A DNA stretch of 64,000 nt. It comes from Ramlibacter terrae. GTDB lineage: Bacteria > Pseudomonadota > Gammaproteobacteria > Burkholderiales > Burkholderiaceae_C. The notes beneath the pieces were generated by a model. It was given only the letters and a program-made list of their open reading frames with translations. It made no database searches and was not told where the DNA came from. A program made the translations under genes and the position numbers. The DNA lies in assembly GCA_013127575.1 (NCBI GenBank), contig CP053418.1, positions 3,410,001 through 3,474,000 of the forward strand, written 5' to 3'. Shown one piece after another: positions 45,846-54,705 of this stretch; positions within the stretch are counted from its first letter, which is position 1; each line of letters opens with the position of its first letter.

Positions 45846-47544
45846 CTAGAACTCGGTCCAGGTCCCGTCGGCGCGCGCGCCCGCGAACGCAGGGACCAGC
45901 GCCGGCGCCTTCCGGCGGCGCACGGGCGGCAGCAAGGGCTTGGCGCCGCGTGGGGGCGAAGCAGCGGAGGCGGCGCCCGCCAGGCGCGGCGCCGTGCGCA
46001 GCGTGAAGCGGTCCACGGTCTGCAGCAGCACGCCCGCCTGCTCCTTCATCGACTCGGTGGCGGCCGTCGCTTCCTCGACCAGCGAGGCGTTCTGCTGCAC
46101 CACCGCGTCCATCTGCGAGATGGCGGTGTTCACCTGCGCGATGCCGGAGCTCTGCTCCCGGCTGGCGCTGGCGATTTCGGCGATCAGCGCGCTGACCTTC
46201 TCCACCGCGCCGACGATCTCCTGCATCGTCCGCCCGGCGGCGTCCACCAGCCGCGTGCCGGTCTCGACCTTCTCCACCGACGCGCCGATCAGCACCTTGA
46301 TCTCGCGGGCGGCCTCGGCGCTGCGCTGCGCGAGGTTGCGCACCTCCGCCGCCACCACCGCGAAGCCCCGCCCCTGCTCGCCCGCGCGGGCCGCCTCGAC
46401 CGCGGCATTCAGGGCGAGGATGTTGGTCTGGAACGCGATCGCGTCGATCACGCCGATGATGTCGCCGATGCGGCGCGACGACTCGGAGATGCCGGTCATC
46501 GTCTGCACCACTTCGCCCACCGCCACGCCGCCGCGGCGCGCCACGTCGGAAGCGCCGACCGCGAGCTGGTTGGCCTGGCGCGCGTTGTCCGCGGTCTGGT
46601 TGACGGTGGAAGTCAGCTCCTCGATCGAACTGGCTGTCTCCTCGAGGGTGCTCGCCTGCTCCTCGGTGCGCTGCGACAGGTCCACGTTGCCCTGCGCGAT
46701 CTGCGCGCTGGTGTCGGAGACCATCGTGGCGCCATCGGCGACTTCGCCCACCAGCCGGCGCAGGCTTTCCACCATCTGCTTCATGGCGAACAGCAGGCTG
46801 TCGGTGTCGCCGTCGCGCACGTGCACGTCCAGCGTCAGGTCGCCGCCGGCCACGCGCGACACCACTTCCTTCGCGTAGGCGGGCTCGCCGCCCAGCTCTT
46901 TGCGCAGCCCGCGGATGATGAGGCCGGCCGCCAGCGCGCCGAAGGCCAGCGCGAGCAGCGACAGCACGCCGATGGTCGCGCGCGTGGCGGTGTACGCCTC
47001 ACCCGCCTTGCGCGCCTCGTCGGCGCTCAGCGACACCGGTACTGGTCGAAGGTTTCCATCGCCTCCTGCAGCTTGAGCTGCGCCGGGCGGGCCGACTTCA
47101 GCAGGACGTCCTTGGCCGTGCTGTAGTCGCCCTTGTCGGCGTGCTTCAGGAACTCGTCCTCGTGCGGCAGGTAGGCCGCCCGCGCCGCGACGATCGCGTC
47201 GAACAGCTCGCGCTCGCGGCCGGGCGCCACGGTCTTCTCCACGCGCGTCAGGAGCTCCTGCACGTGGTCGCGGTTCTGCCGCACGGAAGCGAGTTCTTCC
47301 TTGACCTGCTTCTCGTCGTCGAGCACCAGCACGTTGCCGGTGCTGCGGCTGCTCAGGCCCAGTGCGTTGGTGGCCGGCCCACGGTCACCAGCTGCACCAG
47401 CCGCACGGTGGCGAGGGCCTCGACGTCGTGGTTGAAGCCGGAGAGCTGGACGATGCTGGTGACGGCCACGGCGGCCAGCAAGGCCACCACCGTCCCGAAG
47501 CCGAGCCCGAGGCGAGCGCGGACGGACATCTGGCGAAGCGACAT
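45846..47544 (-). CDS. Methyl-accepting chemotaxis protein with four-helix-bundle sensor (frameshifts)
   Basis: About 566 residues. Opens [20 protein letters not shown]; helical periplasmic sensor about residues 35-190, second membrane helix near 205, HAMP and signalling domain ([20 protein letters not shown]). Breaks: 47382 (GGCCGGCC, likely GGCCTGGCC) and 47038 (TACCGGTG for TACCAGGTG, restoring [13 protein letters not shown]). C-terminus ends GTWTEF, again a xWxxF tail. It follows the phosphate-binding-like gene by 24 bases, so the binding protein may present ligand to this receptor. Confidence 0.92.
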
Positions 47545-47568
47545 GTCGGATCCTTCAGGCGGGAAAGG

Positions 47569-48324
47569 TCAGCGGGCGGCCGCCGCGGTCTTGAAGCCGT
47601 CGATCACCTGCTGCACCTTGGGCGACGGCGCGCCCATGGTGACGATGGCCAGCGGGCGTTCGATCTTCGTGGTCTCGACCACCTTCGACTTGGCATCCGC
47701 CTTGACGAAGCCGCGGCCCAGCGCGCCGATGCCGGACTCGTCGCCGGGCACCAGGTCGGCGATGCGCGAGACGCTGGTCAGCGACTTGACGCTGCTGGCG
47801 TACTCGGTGCCGCCCATCACGACCTTCTTGACCATCGCGCGGGTGCCGCCCGTCAGCGCATCGGAGTAGACCGTGATGGCCATGTCCTTGCCGCCGACCT
47901 GCTTCCAGTTGGTGATCTTGCCGGTGTGGATGTCGCTCAGCTGGGCGAGCGTGAGCTTGCCCACGGGGTTGTTGGCATGGACGATGAAGACGATCTCGTC
48001 CTTGCGCAGTTCGTGCATCTGGAAGCGGCTGCCATCGAGCTTCTTGCCCGCGACTTCCGCGGCGGCCAGCGCGATGTCCATCGGCTCCGACACCATGGCG
48101 GCGTCGGCCTTGCCGTCGCTCAGGTCGACCAAGCCCTTGCCGGTGGCATTGCCGTTGATCTCGAGCGTGTGGCCGCTGGATTTCTCCACGGCGGCGCGGT
48201 TCGGGGCGATCACCACGTTGACGACGGTCGTGGCGCCGGCGAGGCGCACCGTGTCGGCATGGACGGAGGCGCAAGCGGCAAGGGCGCAGAAGACGGCGGC
48301 GGCGACGGGAACGAGGTTCTTCAT
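47569..48324 (-). CDS. PstS-like periplasmic phosphate-binding-type protein
   Basis: 251 residues, intact, with a Sec signal (MKNLVPVAAAVFCALAACAS, cut near VHA). GATTVVNVVIAP, NGNATGKGLVDLSDGKADAAMVS and VYSDALTGGTRAMVKK are reminiscent of PstS-type anion-binding proteins (type II solute-binding fold). No pst transporter gene is near. It sits between cheA and a receptor gene in the same orientation, which suggests a co-receptor role rather than transport; that is inference. Confidence 0.82.
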   Translation of the reverse strand: MKNLVPVAAAVFCALAACASVHADTVRLAGATTVVNVVIAPNRAAVEKSSGHTLEINGNATGKGLVDLSDGKADAAMVSEPMDIALAAAEVAGKKLDGSRFQMHELRKDEIVFIVHANNPVGKLTLAQLSDIHTGKITNWKQVGGKDMAITVYSDALTGGTRAMVKKVVMGGTEYASSVKSLTSVSRIADLVPGDESGIGALGRGFVKADAKSKVVETTKIERPLAIVTMGAPSPKVQQVIDGFKTAAAAR

Positions 48325-48412
48325 GATGGGCTCCGGGGAAGTTGCCGCACACGGCGGCCGGGTGGTCCGGCAGGTTCGCCGGACTACGCAACGAGAGTCG
48401 CAGATCGATGAA

Positions 48413-48441
48413 GATGTATCAAGTGCAAAAGTCCGTAACAA
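48413..48441 (-). promoter_or_regulatory. Candidate promoter for the binding protein and receptor genes
   Basis: On the minus strand TTGTTA (plus 48436-48441), a 17-base spacer and TACATC (plus 48413-48418) lie about 90 bases before the binding-protein ATG, in the most AT-rich stretch of the chemosensory cluster. It would allow expression apart from cheA. Confidence 0.5.
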
Positions 48442-48489
48442 ACGAACATGCACACAAGCATTCCGGCAGGCCGTGCAAAAGTGCGCGGA

Positions 48490-48508
48490 GCGGCGGGCGA
48501 GCCGCCGC
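48490..48508 (-). terminator. Hairpin after cheA
   Basis: GCGGCGG and CCGCCGC form a perfect 7-base-pair stem with a GCGAG loop, 13 bases after the cheA stop on the minus strand. No T-run follows, so termination strength is uncertain. Confidence 0.45.
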
Positions 48509-48520
48509 CCCGTGCCGTGG

Positions 48521-50727
48521 TCAAAACAGCAAGGCGCCCGTGCGGCCCGCCATGCGGACCAGGCCGTTGATGTCGACGATCAGGGCGACGGATCCGTCCC
48601 CCATCACGGTGGCGCCCGAGAGGCCCGGCACGCGACGGAAGTTGGTCTCGAGGCTCTTGACCACCACCTGCTGCTGGCCGACCAGCTCGTCGACGAGCAG
48701 GGCCGCGCGGCAGTCGTCCGACTCGACGATGACGGCGATGCCCGCCGGCTGCTCGCGGGGCTGGCGCGGCGGGAACATGCGGTTCATGTGCAGCACCGGC
48801 AGGAAGTCCTCGCGCACGCGCAGCGTGTCGCCCTGCCCCGGCAGCGTGTGGATGTCGCTGGGCTGGACGCTCAGCGACTCGACCACGCCCGCCAGCGGCA
48901 GCACGTAGGTTTCGCCGCCGACGGCGACCGTCATGGCTTCCATGATCGCCAGCGTGAGCGGAACGCTCACCGCCACGCGCGTGCCCTGCCCGGCCACCGA
49001 CGAGATGTCGATGGTGCCGCTCAGCGCCTGGATGTTGCGCTTGACGACGTCCATGCCGACGCCGCGGCCGGAAACGTCCGTCACCACTTCGGCGGTGGAG
49101 AAGCCGGCCTCGAAGATCAGCTGCCAGACCTCGCTGTCGGGCGCATCGTCGGCGATCACCGTGCCGCGGCGGCGCGCCGCCGCGAGGATGCGTTCGCGCG
49201 GCAGCCCGCGGCCGTCGTCGGTCACCTCGATCAGGATGCTGCCGCCGCGCTGGCTCGCGCGCAGGCTGATGGTGCCCGCCGCCGGCTTGCCCGCGTCCAG
49301 CCGCTCGCGCGGCGTTTCGAGGCCGTGGTCGATCGCGTTGCGCACCGGGTGCGTCAGCGGATCGGAAATTTTCTCGATCAGTCCGCGGTCGAGCTCGGTG
49401 GTTTCGCCCGAGAGCTTCAGCTCGACGCGCTTGCCGAGCCGTGCCGACAGTTCGTGCACCAGCCGCGGGAAGCGGTTGAACACGTTGGAGATGGGCAGCA
49501 TGCGGATGGCGAGCACAGCTTCCTGCAGGTTGCGCGTGTGGCGCGCCGGGTCGGCCAGGCCGGAGTTGGCGGCATAGCGGCTGTCGTTGTCGGCCTCGCC
49601 CAGCGAGCCCGAGCGGGCCAGCATGGCTTCGGTGATCACCAGTTCGCCGACCGGGTTGACCAGCAGGTCGATCTTTTCCGTGGCCACGCGGATGAAGGTC
49701 GCATCGTGGGCCTGCGCCAGCGGATCGGGCACCGCGGCGGCGGCGGCGGGCTCCGGCGGTGCAGCCGGGACCGGCACCGGCGCCGTGGCGGCGTCGGCCG
49801 AACCGCGGTGCTTGCGGAATTGTTCGGGGCTGACGAACAGGTCGACGTCGTCCTGCGGCTGCGGCTGCGGCTTGGCCTCGACGGGCGCCGGCTCCGGGCG
49901 TGCCGCCTCGGAGCGGCGGCGGAACTCCGCCGGGTCGACGAAGAACTCGTCTTCGCCGGCGGCCGTCGGCGCGGCCGGCGGCACGGCATGCAGGCGCGGC
50001 GCTTCCTTGGCCGGCTCGACCGCTTCGGGCGCGGCGACGGCTTCGGGCGCCGGCTGCACCACTTCCACCGCGATGCGCTCCGGCGCCACGACCAGCGAGA
50101 GCACGCTCTCGAGGTCGGCCGCCGCGCCTTCGAGCAGCACGTCGAAGGCGACGCTGCCGCCGCCGACGTTGTCGACGACGGTGTTGGAGACCGTGCCCAT
50201 CTCGCCCAGGCCCGCCAGCATCATCTCGAGCTCGCCGGCATCGATCGGCGCGTCCAGCGGGCCGAGGCGTACCTTGAAGCTGCGCGTGACCGGGCCGGAA
50301 GCGCCGCCGCGGGCATCGGTGGCAGGCTGCGCCACGCGCTCGCGCAGCAGCGCCTCGACGGGCGCGCTGTCGGGGCCGGTCGGCGCCGCGCCGCGCCGGT
50401 GCAGCACCTGCGCGCGCAGCACGTCGCCGGCCTTGAGCATCGCTTCGATGTCGTCGGAATCGATCGGCCGCTCGCCCTTGCGCAGCAGGTCCAGCAGGTT
50501 TTCCTGCAGGTGCGCCAGTCCGCCATCTCGGGGCAGCCCAGCATCGCCGCGCTGCCCTTGATCGAGTGCACGGCCCGGAAGATCGCGTTCAGGTCATCGG
50601 GATGCGGCGCGTCGATGTCCATGTGCAGCAGGATCGACTCGACGTTCGCGAGGTGCTCCTGCGCCTCCTCGAAGAAGATCGTGCGGAAGGCGAGCGGATC
50701 GCCGAAGGCATTGGAAGGCTGGAACAT
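48521..50727 (-). CDS. cheA: Chemotaxis histidine kinase CheA (one frameshift)
   Basis: About 735 residues: one Hpt domain with phospho-His in AVHSIKGSAAMLG, a second segment, a Pro/Ala/Glu-rich linker, dimerisation helices, ATPase (NAIDHGLETPRERL, DDGRGLPRERIL, GRGVGMDVVKRNI) and a CheW-like end. The frame breaks at 50520 (GACTGGCG for GACCTGGCG, restoring EMADLAHLQENLLDLL). At 49352 CCCGG replaces CCTGG, turning Leu of the N-box LTHLVRNA into Pro. No CheZ gene is present. Confidence 0.95.
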
Positions 50728-50741
50728 GGTGCGCCCCGCGG

Positions 50742-51104
50742 CTAGATGAACTTGCCCACGATGTCCAGCATGCGTTGCGGGTCGAACGGCTTGGCCATCC
50801 ACCCCGTGGCGCCGGCTTCGCGGCCCTTCTGCTTGAGCTCGGTGCTCGCCTCGGTGGACAGCACGATCAGCGCCACCGGGTCGTAATTGGGCAGGCCGCG
50901 CAGTTCGCGCACCAGCGTCACGCCGTCCATGCGCGGCATGTTGTGGTCGGTCACCACGAGGTCGAACACCCGGGTGCGCGCCAGCTCCAGCGCCTCGACG
51001 CCGTCGCCGGCCTCGGCCACCTCGTAGCCGGCGCCCTCCAGCACCGCCGCCACCATCTTGCGCATCGAGCGCGTGTCGTCCACGACCAGAATGGATTTGC
51101 TCAT
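50742..51104 (-). CDS. cheY: Response regulator CheY
   Basis: 120 residues, intact single receiver. VVDDTRSMRKM gives the acidic pair, FDLVVTDHNMPRMDG the phosphorylation Asp, IVLSTEAS the Thr/Ser switch and AKPFDPQRML the Lys. Fourteen bases before cheA. With no flagellar genes here, its target could be a flagellar motor elsewhere or type IV pili. Confidence 0.94.
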   Translation of the reverse strand: MSKSILVVDDTRSMRKMVAAVLEGAGYEVAEAGDGVEALELARTRVFDLVVTDHNMPRMDGVTLVRELRGLPNYDPVALIVLSTEASTELKQKGREAGATGWMAKPFDPQRMLDIVGKFI

Positions 51105-51108
51105 GTTC

Positions 51109-51970
51109 TTACTTGCTCCGGGAACGCTTGCGGCTGCTGGGAAGGAACTTGGCGATGACCTCGAGCAGCCGGTCTTCGTCCGGGGGCTTGGTCAGGTACT
51201 CGTCGCAGCCGGCCAGCGAGCCGCGCAGCTTGTCGAACGGCGAGCTGCGGCTGGTGAGCATCACCACCGCGGTCTTCTTGATCGCCTGCTTGTTGGCCTT
51301 GATCAGCTTGCAGACCTGGTAGCCGTCGATGCCGGGCAGCACCACGTCCGGGGAACACGCAGGCGTATTCGCGCGTGCCGGTCAGGCCGACGGCTTCCTC
51401 GCCGGTCTCGGCGAAGTCCACCTCGAAGTTGAACGGCGCCAGCTTGGCCTTCATGAACATGCGCACCGACGCGTTGTCGTCGACCACCAGCACCGTGTCG
51501 CCCAGCGCGCGCTTCTTGGCGGCGGCGTCGTCGGTCGCCGGCGGGGCGGCGGGGGCGAGGCGCGGCCTGCGCCGGAATGGCTGCGGGCCAGCGGCAGCGT
51601 GCCTTCGCCGGCCGGCTCCTGCTGCGCGGCGCTGCCGCCGGCGGCGGTGACGGTGTCTTCCAGCGCCTGCAGCAGGCGGGCCCACTGCAGCGGGCGGGCG
51701 AGCACCGGGAAGCCCATGTCGTCGGGGGCGGCGCCCACCATCACGGCGGGCAGGTTGGCGCGCTTGCTCAGCGCGCGGAACTCGTTGACGGCGTCGGCGT
51801 TGTCGGCGTCGACCGGTAGATGTCGGCGGTGCCGCTCACCGTGGTGTTCGGGTCGTACTGGACGAAGCCGGGATCCCGGCGGGCGGCGAGCGCGAAGATG
51901 CTGGCCAGCATCGAGCGCTCCACCGGGTTGAAGCCGATCACGTCGACCGGTATTGTTCGTTCAGAGTCAC
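51109..51970 (-). CDS. Two-part response regulator: degenerate plus true receiver (frameshifts)
   Basis: About 288 residues from GTG 51970, which overlaps the kinase stop as GTGA. The N-terminal 115 residues look like a receiver without the acidic pocket; after a Pro/Ala linker comes a real receiver (VLVVDDNASVRMFM, DVVLPGIDGYQVCKL, VVMLTSRS, YLTKPPDED), PilG/PilH-like. Breaks: 51957 and 51815 (TACCGGTCG for TACCTGGTCG in both), near 51560, and 51350 (TTCCCCGGAC for TTCCTGGAC, restoring FLDVVLPG). Confidence 0.86.
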
Positions 51971-52896
51971 AGGGACCACCTCTTGCCGGAAGGGCCGGCG
52001 GGGCTCGGGAGAAAATCGTCTTGCAGGGCGGCGATCCGCGCGAGCACGGCGTCGGCATTGGCCGGCCGCTGGCGCGGCTCCTTGGCCAGCATCGCGTCGC
52101 ACAGCGGCTGCAGCGCCGAACAGGCCGACGGCAGCCGCGGCGGCACCGCCACGAGCTGCTGCGACAGCACTTCCATCAGCGTCTGGCCGCCGAACGGCGG
52201 CGCGCCCGCCAGCATCTGGTGGAACACCACGCCGAGGCTGTAGACGTCGGCGGCGGGGCCGGCGGCAGCGCCTTGCAATTGTTCGGGGGCCACGTAGCGC
52301 GGGCTGCCGACGATGGTGCCCGGCTGGGCGGCCGAAGCAGCGCAGCCCACCGGCGCCGCCAGCCGAAGTCGGCCAGCACGGCGGCGCCGTCGGCGCGCAG
52401 CAGCAGGTTGGCGGGCTTGACGTCGCGATGCACGAAGCCGGCGCGGTGCAGCTGCGCCAGGCCGGCGGCGGCTTCGCGCAGGAGCGCCGGGGCTTCCTGC
52501 GCCCCGACCGGCTCCCCGGAGCCGCCGCGCGAGGTCGCCGCCGCCGATGTATTCCATGGCCGGGAAGGCCATGCCGCCGGCGCTGCCGTGTTCGAGCAGG
52601 CGCACCACGTTCGGGTGCCGCAGGCCGGAGGCCACTTCGAATTCACGCGCGAACGGAGACGGGTGGGCGCCACGGCGCGCGGCGACCTTCAGCACCACCT
52701 GCGTGTCGCGCACCGTGTCGTGTGCCATCCAGGCCACGCTGCGGCGGCCCCGGCCGATCTGGCGCAGCAGGCGGAAGTCGCCGAGCAGCGGCAGCACGCG
52801 GCCCTGCAGTTGCGCCGGCTGCAGCGTGCCGCCGGGCGCCGGGCTCCATGGCGCGAGCCGGTCGGAACCGGCATGGGTTGCGGAGAAGGGATGCAT
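51967..52896 (-). CDS. Ser/Thr protein kinase (frameshifts)
   Basis: About 310 residues, cytoplasmic, Hanks type. Gly loop [17 protein letters not shown] Lys in VVLKVA, catalytic loop [11 protein letters not shown], metal loop DFGLA (corrected) and the activation end [12 protein letters not shown]. Breaks: 52517 (G-run, one extra) and 52363 (TTCGGCTGGC for TTCGGCCTGGC). ATG overlaps the upstream kinase stop as TGATG, and the response regulator follows by GTGA overlap, so it is firmly part of the chemosensory operon. Substrates unknown. Confidence 0.88.
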   Translation of the reverse strand: MHPFSATHAGSDRLAPWSPAPGGTLQPAQLQGRVLPLLGDFRLLRQIGRGRRSVAWMAHDTVRDTQVVLKVAARRGAHPSPFAREFEVASGLRHPNVVRLLEHGSAGGMAFPAMEYIGGGDLARRLRGAGRGAGSPGAPARSRRRPGAAAPRRLRASRRQARQPAAARRRRRRAGRLRLAAPVGCAASAAQPGTIVGSPRYVAPEQLQGAAAGPAADVYSLGVVFHQMLAGAPPFGGQTLMEVLSQQLVAVPPRLPSACSALQPLCDAMLAKEPRQRPANADAVLARIAALQDDFLPSPAGPSGKRWSL

Positions 52897-54496
52897 CACA
52901 GCCCCGTCCGGGCCAGGTCGTCGAGCAGCGTGTGGCCCGAGGGGTAGCGCTGCTCGCGGTCCTTCGCCATCAGGCCTTCCAGCACCGCCTGCAGGTGCTG
53001 GTGCTCCGGCGGCAGCAGCGGCACCGGGGCGTGGATGTGCATGTGCAGCAGTTCCTGCGCGGAGGCGGCGTGGTAGGGCTTGCGTCCGGTCAGCAGCTCG
53101 TAGGCCAGCACGCCCAGCGAATACATGTCGCAGCGGGCATCGACCGTCTGGCCGAGCGCCTGTTCCGGGCTCAGGTAGTAAGGGGTGCCGACGATGTCGC
53201 CATCGCCGGTGTCGGTGATCTTCATCGACACCTGCTTGGCCACGCCGAAGTCGGCGAGCGCGAGCGAACCGTCCTGGCGCAGCATCAGGTTGTCGGGCTT
53301 CAGGTCGCGGTGGACGATGCCCACGTCGTGGATCGCGCCGAGGCCGGCGGCGATCTGCTTGATGTAGCCGATGGCGGTGTCCGGGTCGACCGGGTCGCGC
53401 ATGCGCACCCGCAGGTCGCCGCGCGGAAAGTACTCCATGGCGATGTACGCGTGGCCCACCGAGAAATCCCGGCGGAAGATGCGCGCCACGTTGGGGTGGT
53501 CGAGCTGCGCCAGCAGGGCGAATTTCTGGATGAAGCGCTGCAGGCCGTCGGCTTCGACGCCGTGGTCGAGGCGCATCACCTTGAGCACCTGCGGCGGCCC
53601 GCCCTCGGCGGGCTGGGCGGAAGATCGAGGCCATCGCGCCTTCGCCGATCTTGCGCAGCACCCGGTAGCCTTCGATCAGGAAGTGCCCGCCGGCCGCGCC
53701 GGGATGCGCGCCGTGGCTGGCGTTCTGGCCGCGCTTGCGCGCCTGCTGGTTGACCTGGATCGATTCGCGCAGCATCTCGAAGACGCGGGCCGGTGTGCTG
53801 GACCCCTTGCGCGGCACCGGGCCGGTCACCTCGACCACGTCGATGAACGAGTTGTCGGGCAACGAGACCGAGCCGATGCGCCCGCCCTCGGCGCGGCCGA
53901 CGGACGCGATCCGCGTGCCGGACGACGTGGCGATGCTCCAGTTCAGGTCGGTGGCCGTCACTTCCAGCATGCGGGCGACCTCGACCGCCTCGCCCACGGC
54001 ATGCACCATCCCGTTGCCGGCCTTGCTGCGCACCTTGACCTCGGCCGGGCCCGGTGCACGCCGGCGGCGAGCGTCAGCGGAGGCAGGCCGGAAAAATGCG
54101 GCCGTGCGACCAGCGCCTGCGACAGCTGCACGGTTTCGTGCACCGCCAGGATTGCGGCGTGCAGGCCGCGCTGCGCATGGTTGGGCTTCTTCTCGTCGGG
54201 CTTGTTGCTGAAGACGGCCAGGATCGAGTCGGGACGGCGCTGCGCGACCTCGCCGCCGAGCTTGGCGACGACGTCGGTCAGCATGCGGCGGACTTCGGTG
54301 ACGAAGGCGGCGGCATCCTCGGAGCTCATGGCCGGCAGGCGGCGGAGAAGCCATGCAGCCGCGCGTACAGGAAGGTCGCGACGACCTGACCGGGTTCGAG
54401 GGTGGCCTCCGCGACCGGGGAACTGGGCCCGAAGTCGGCCAGGCGCTGCGCCACGGGCGCTGCGTTGCTGGTGCGGTCTTCCGGTAGTTGTCGCAT
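52896..54496 (-). CDS. Degenerate cyclase domain fused to Ser/Thr kinase (frameshifts)
   Basis: About 534 residues. Residues 40-190 resemble a class III nucleotidyl cyclase: FLYARLHGFSA stands where cyclases have FADIRGF (first metal Asp absent), PDSILAVF keeps the second Asp position, and AVGEAVEVARMLE replaces the usual GDAVNLAARLE. Kinase follows: IGEGAMASIFLAQ, VLKVM, HRDLKPDNLML, DFGVAKQ, GTPYYLSPEQAL. Breaks: 54333 (TGCCGGCC for TGCCTGGCC, joining the N-terminus), 54047 and 53622 (CCTGGCC region). At 53525 CCAGA likely stands for CCAGG, masking the helix-C Glu. Confidence 0.84.
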
Positions 54497-54504
54497 TTGG
54501 TTAC

Positions 54505-54534
54505 AGCATAACGTAGAGGTCGAAGGCGTCACAA
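54505..54534 (-). promoter_or_regulatory. Weak candidate promoter of the chemosensory operon
   Basis: In the 209-base divergent gap (54497-54705), minus-strand TTGTGA (plus 54529-54534), an 18-base spacer and TATGCT (plus 54505-54510) are seen. It would start only a few bases before the ATG, so either the transcript is nearly leaderless or the true promoter lies further upstream. No clear promoter for the plus-strand gene was identified. Confidence 0.28.
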
Positions 54535-54705
54535 GGGAGTGCCTGCCCACTTTGTCACGCATCAGGCTTGCACCGTAACCGGGCGCGGCAGCATAACAAC
54601 GGCCGGGCGACCGCCGGGCTCCCCGGCGGACGCACGGCTGACTCCATGGCGCACCGGCCGGCGCCGGACCCCGCGCTGGCCCGGCCATTGCTACGATGAA
54701 CGGCT

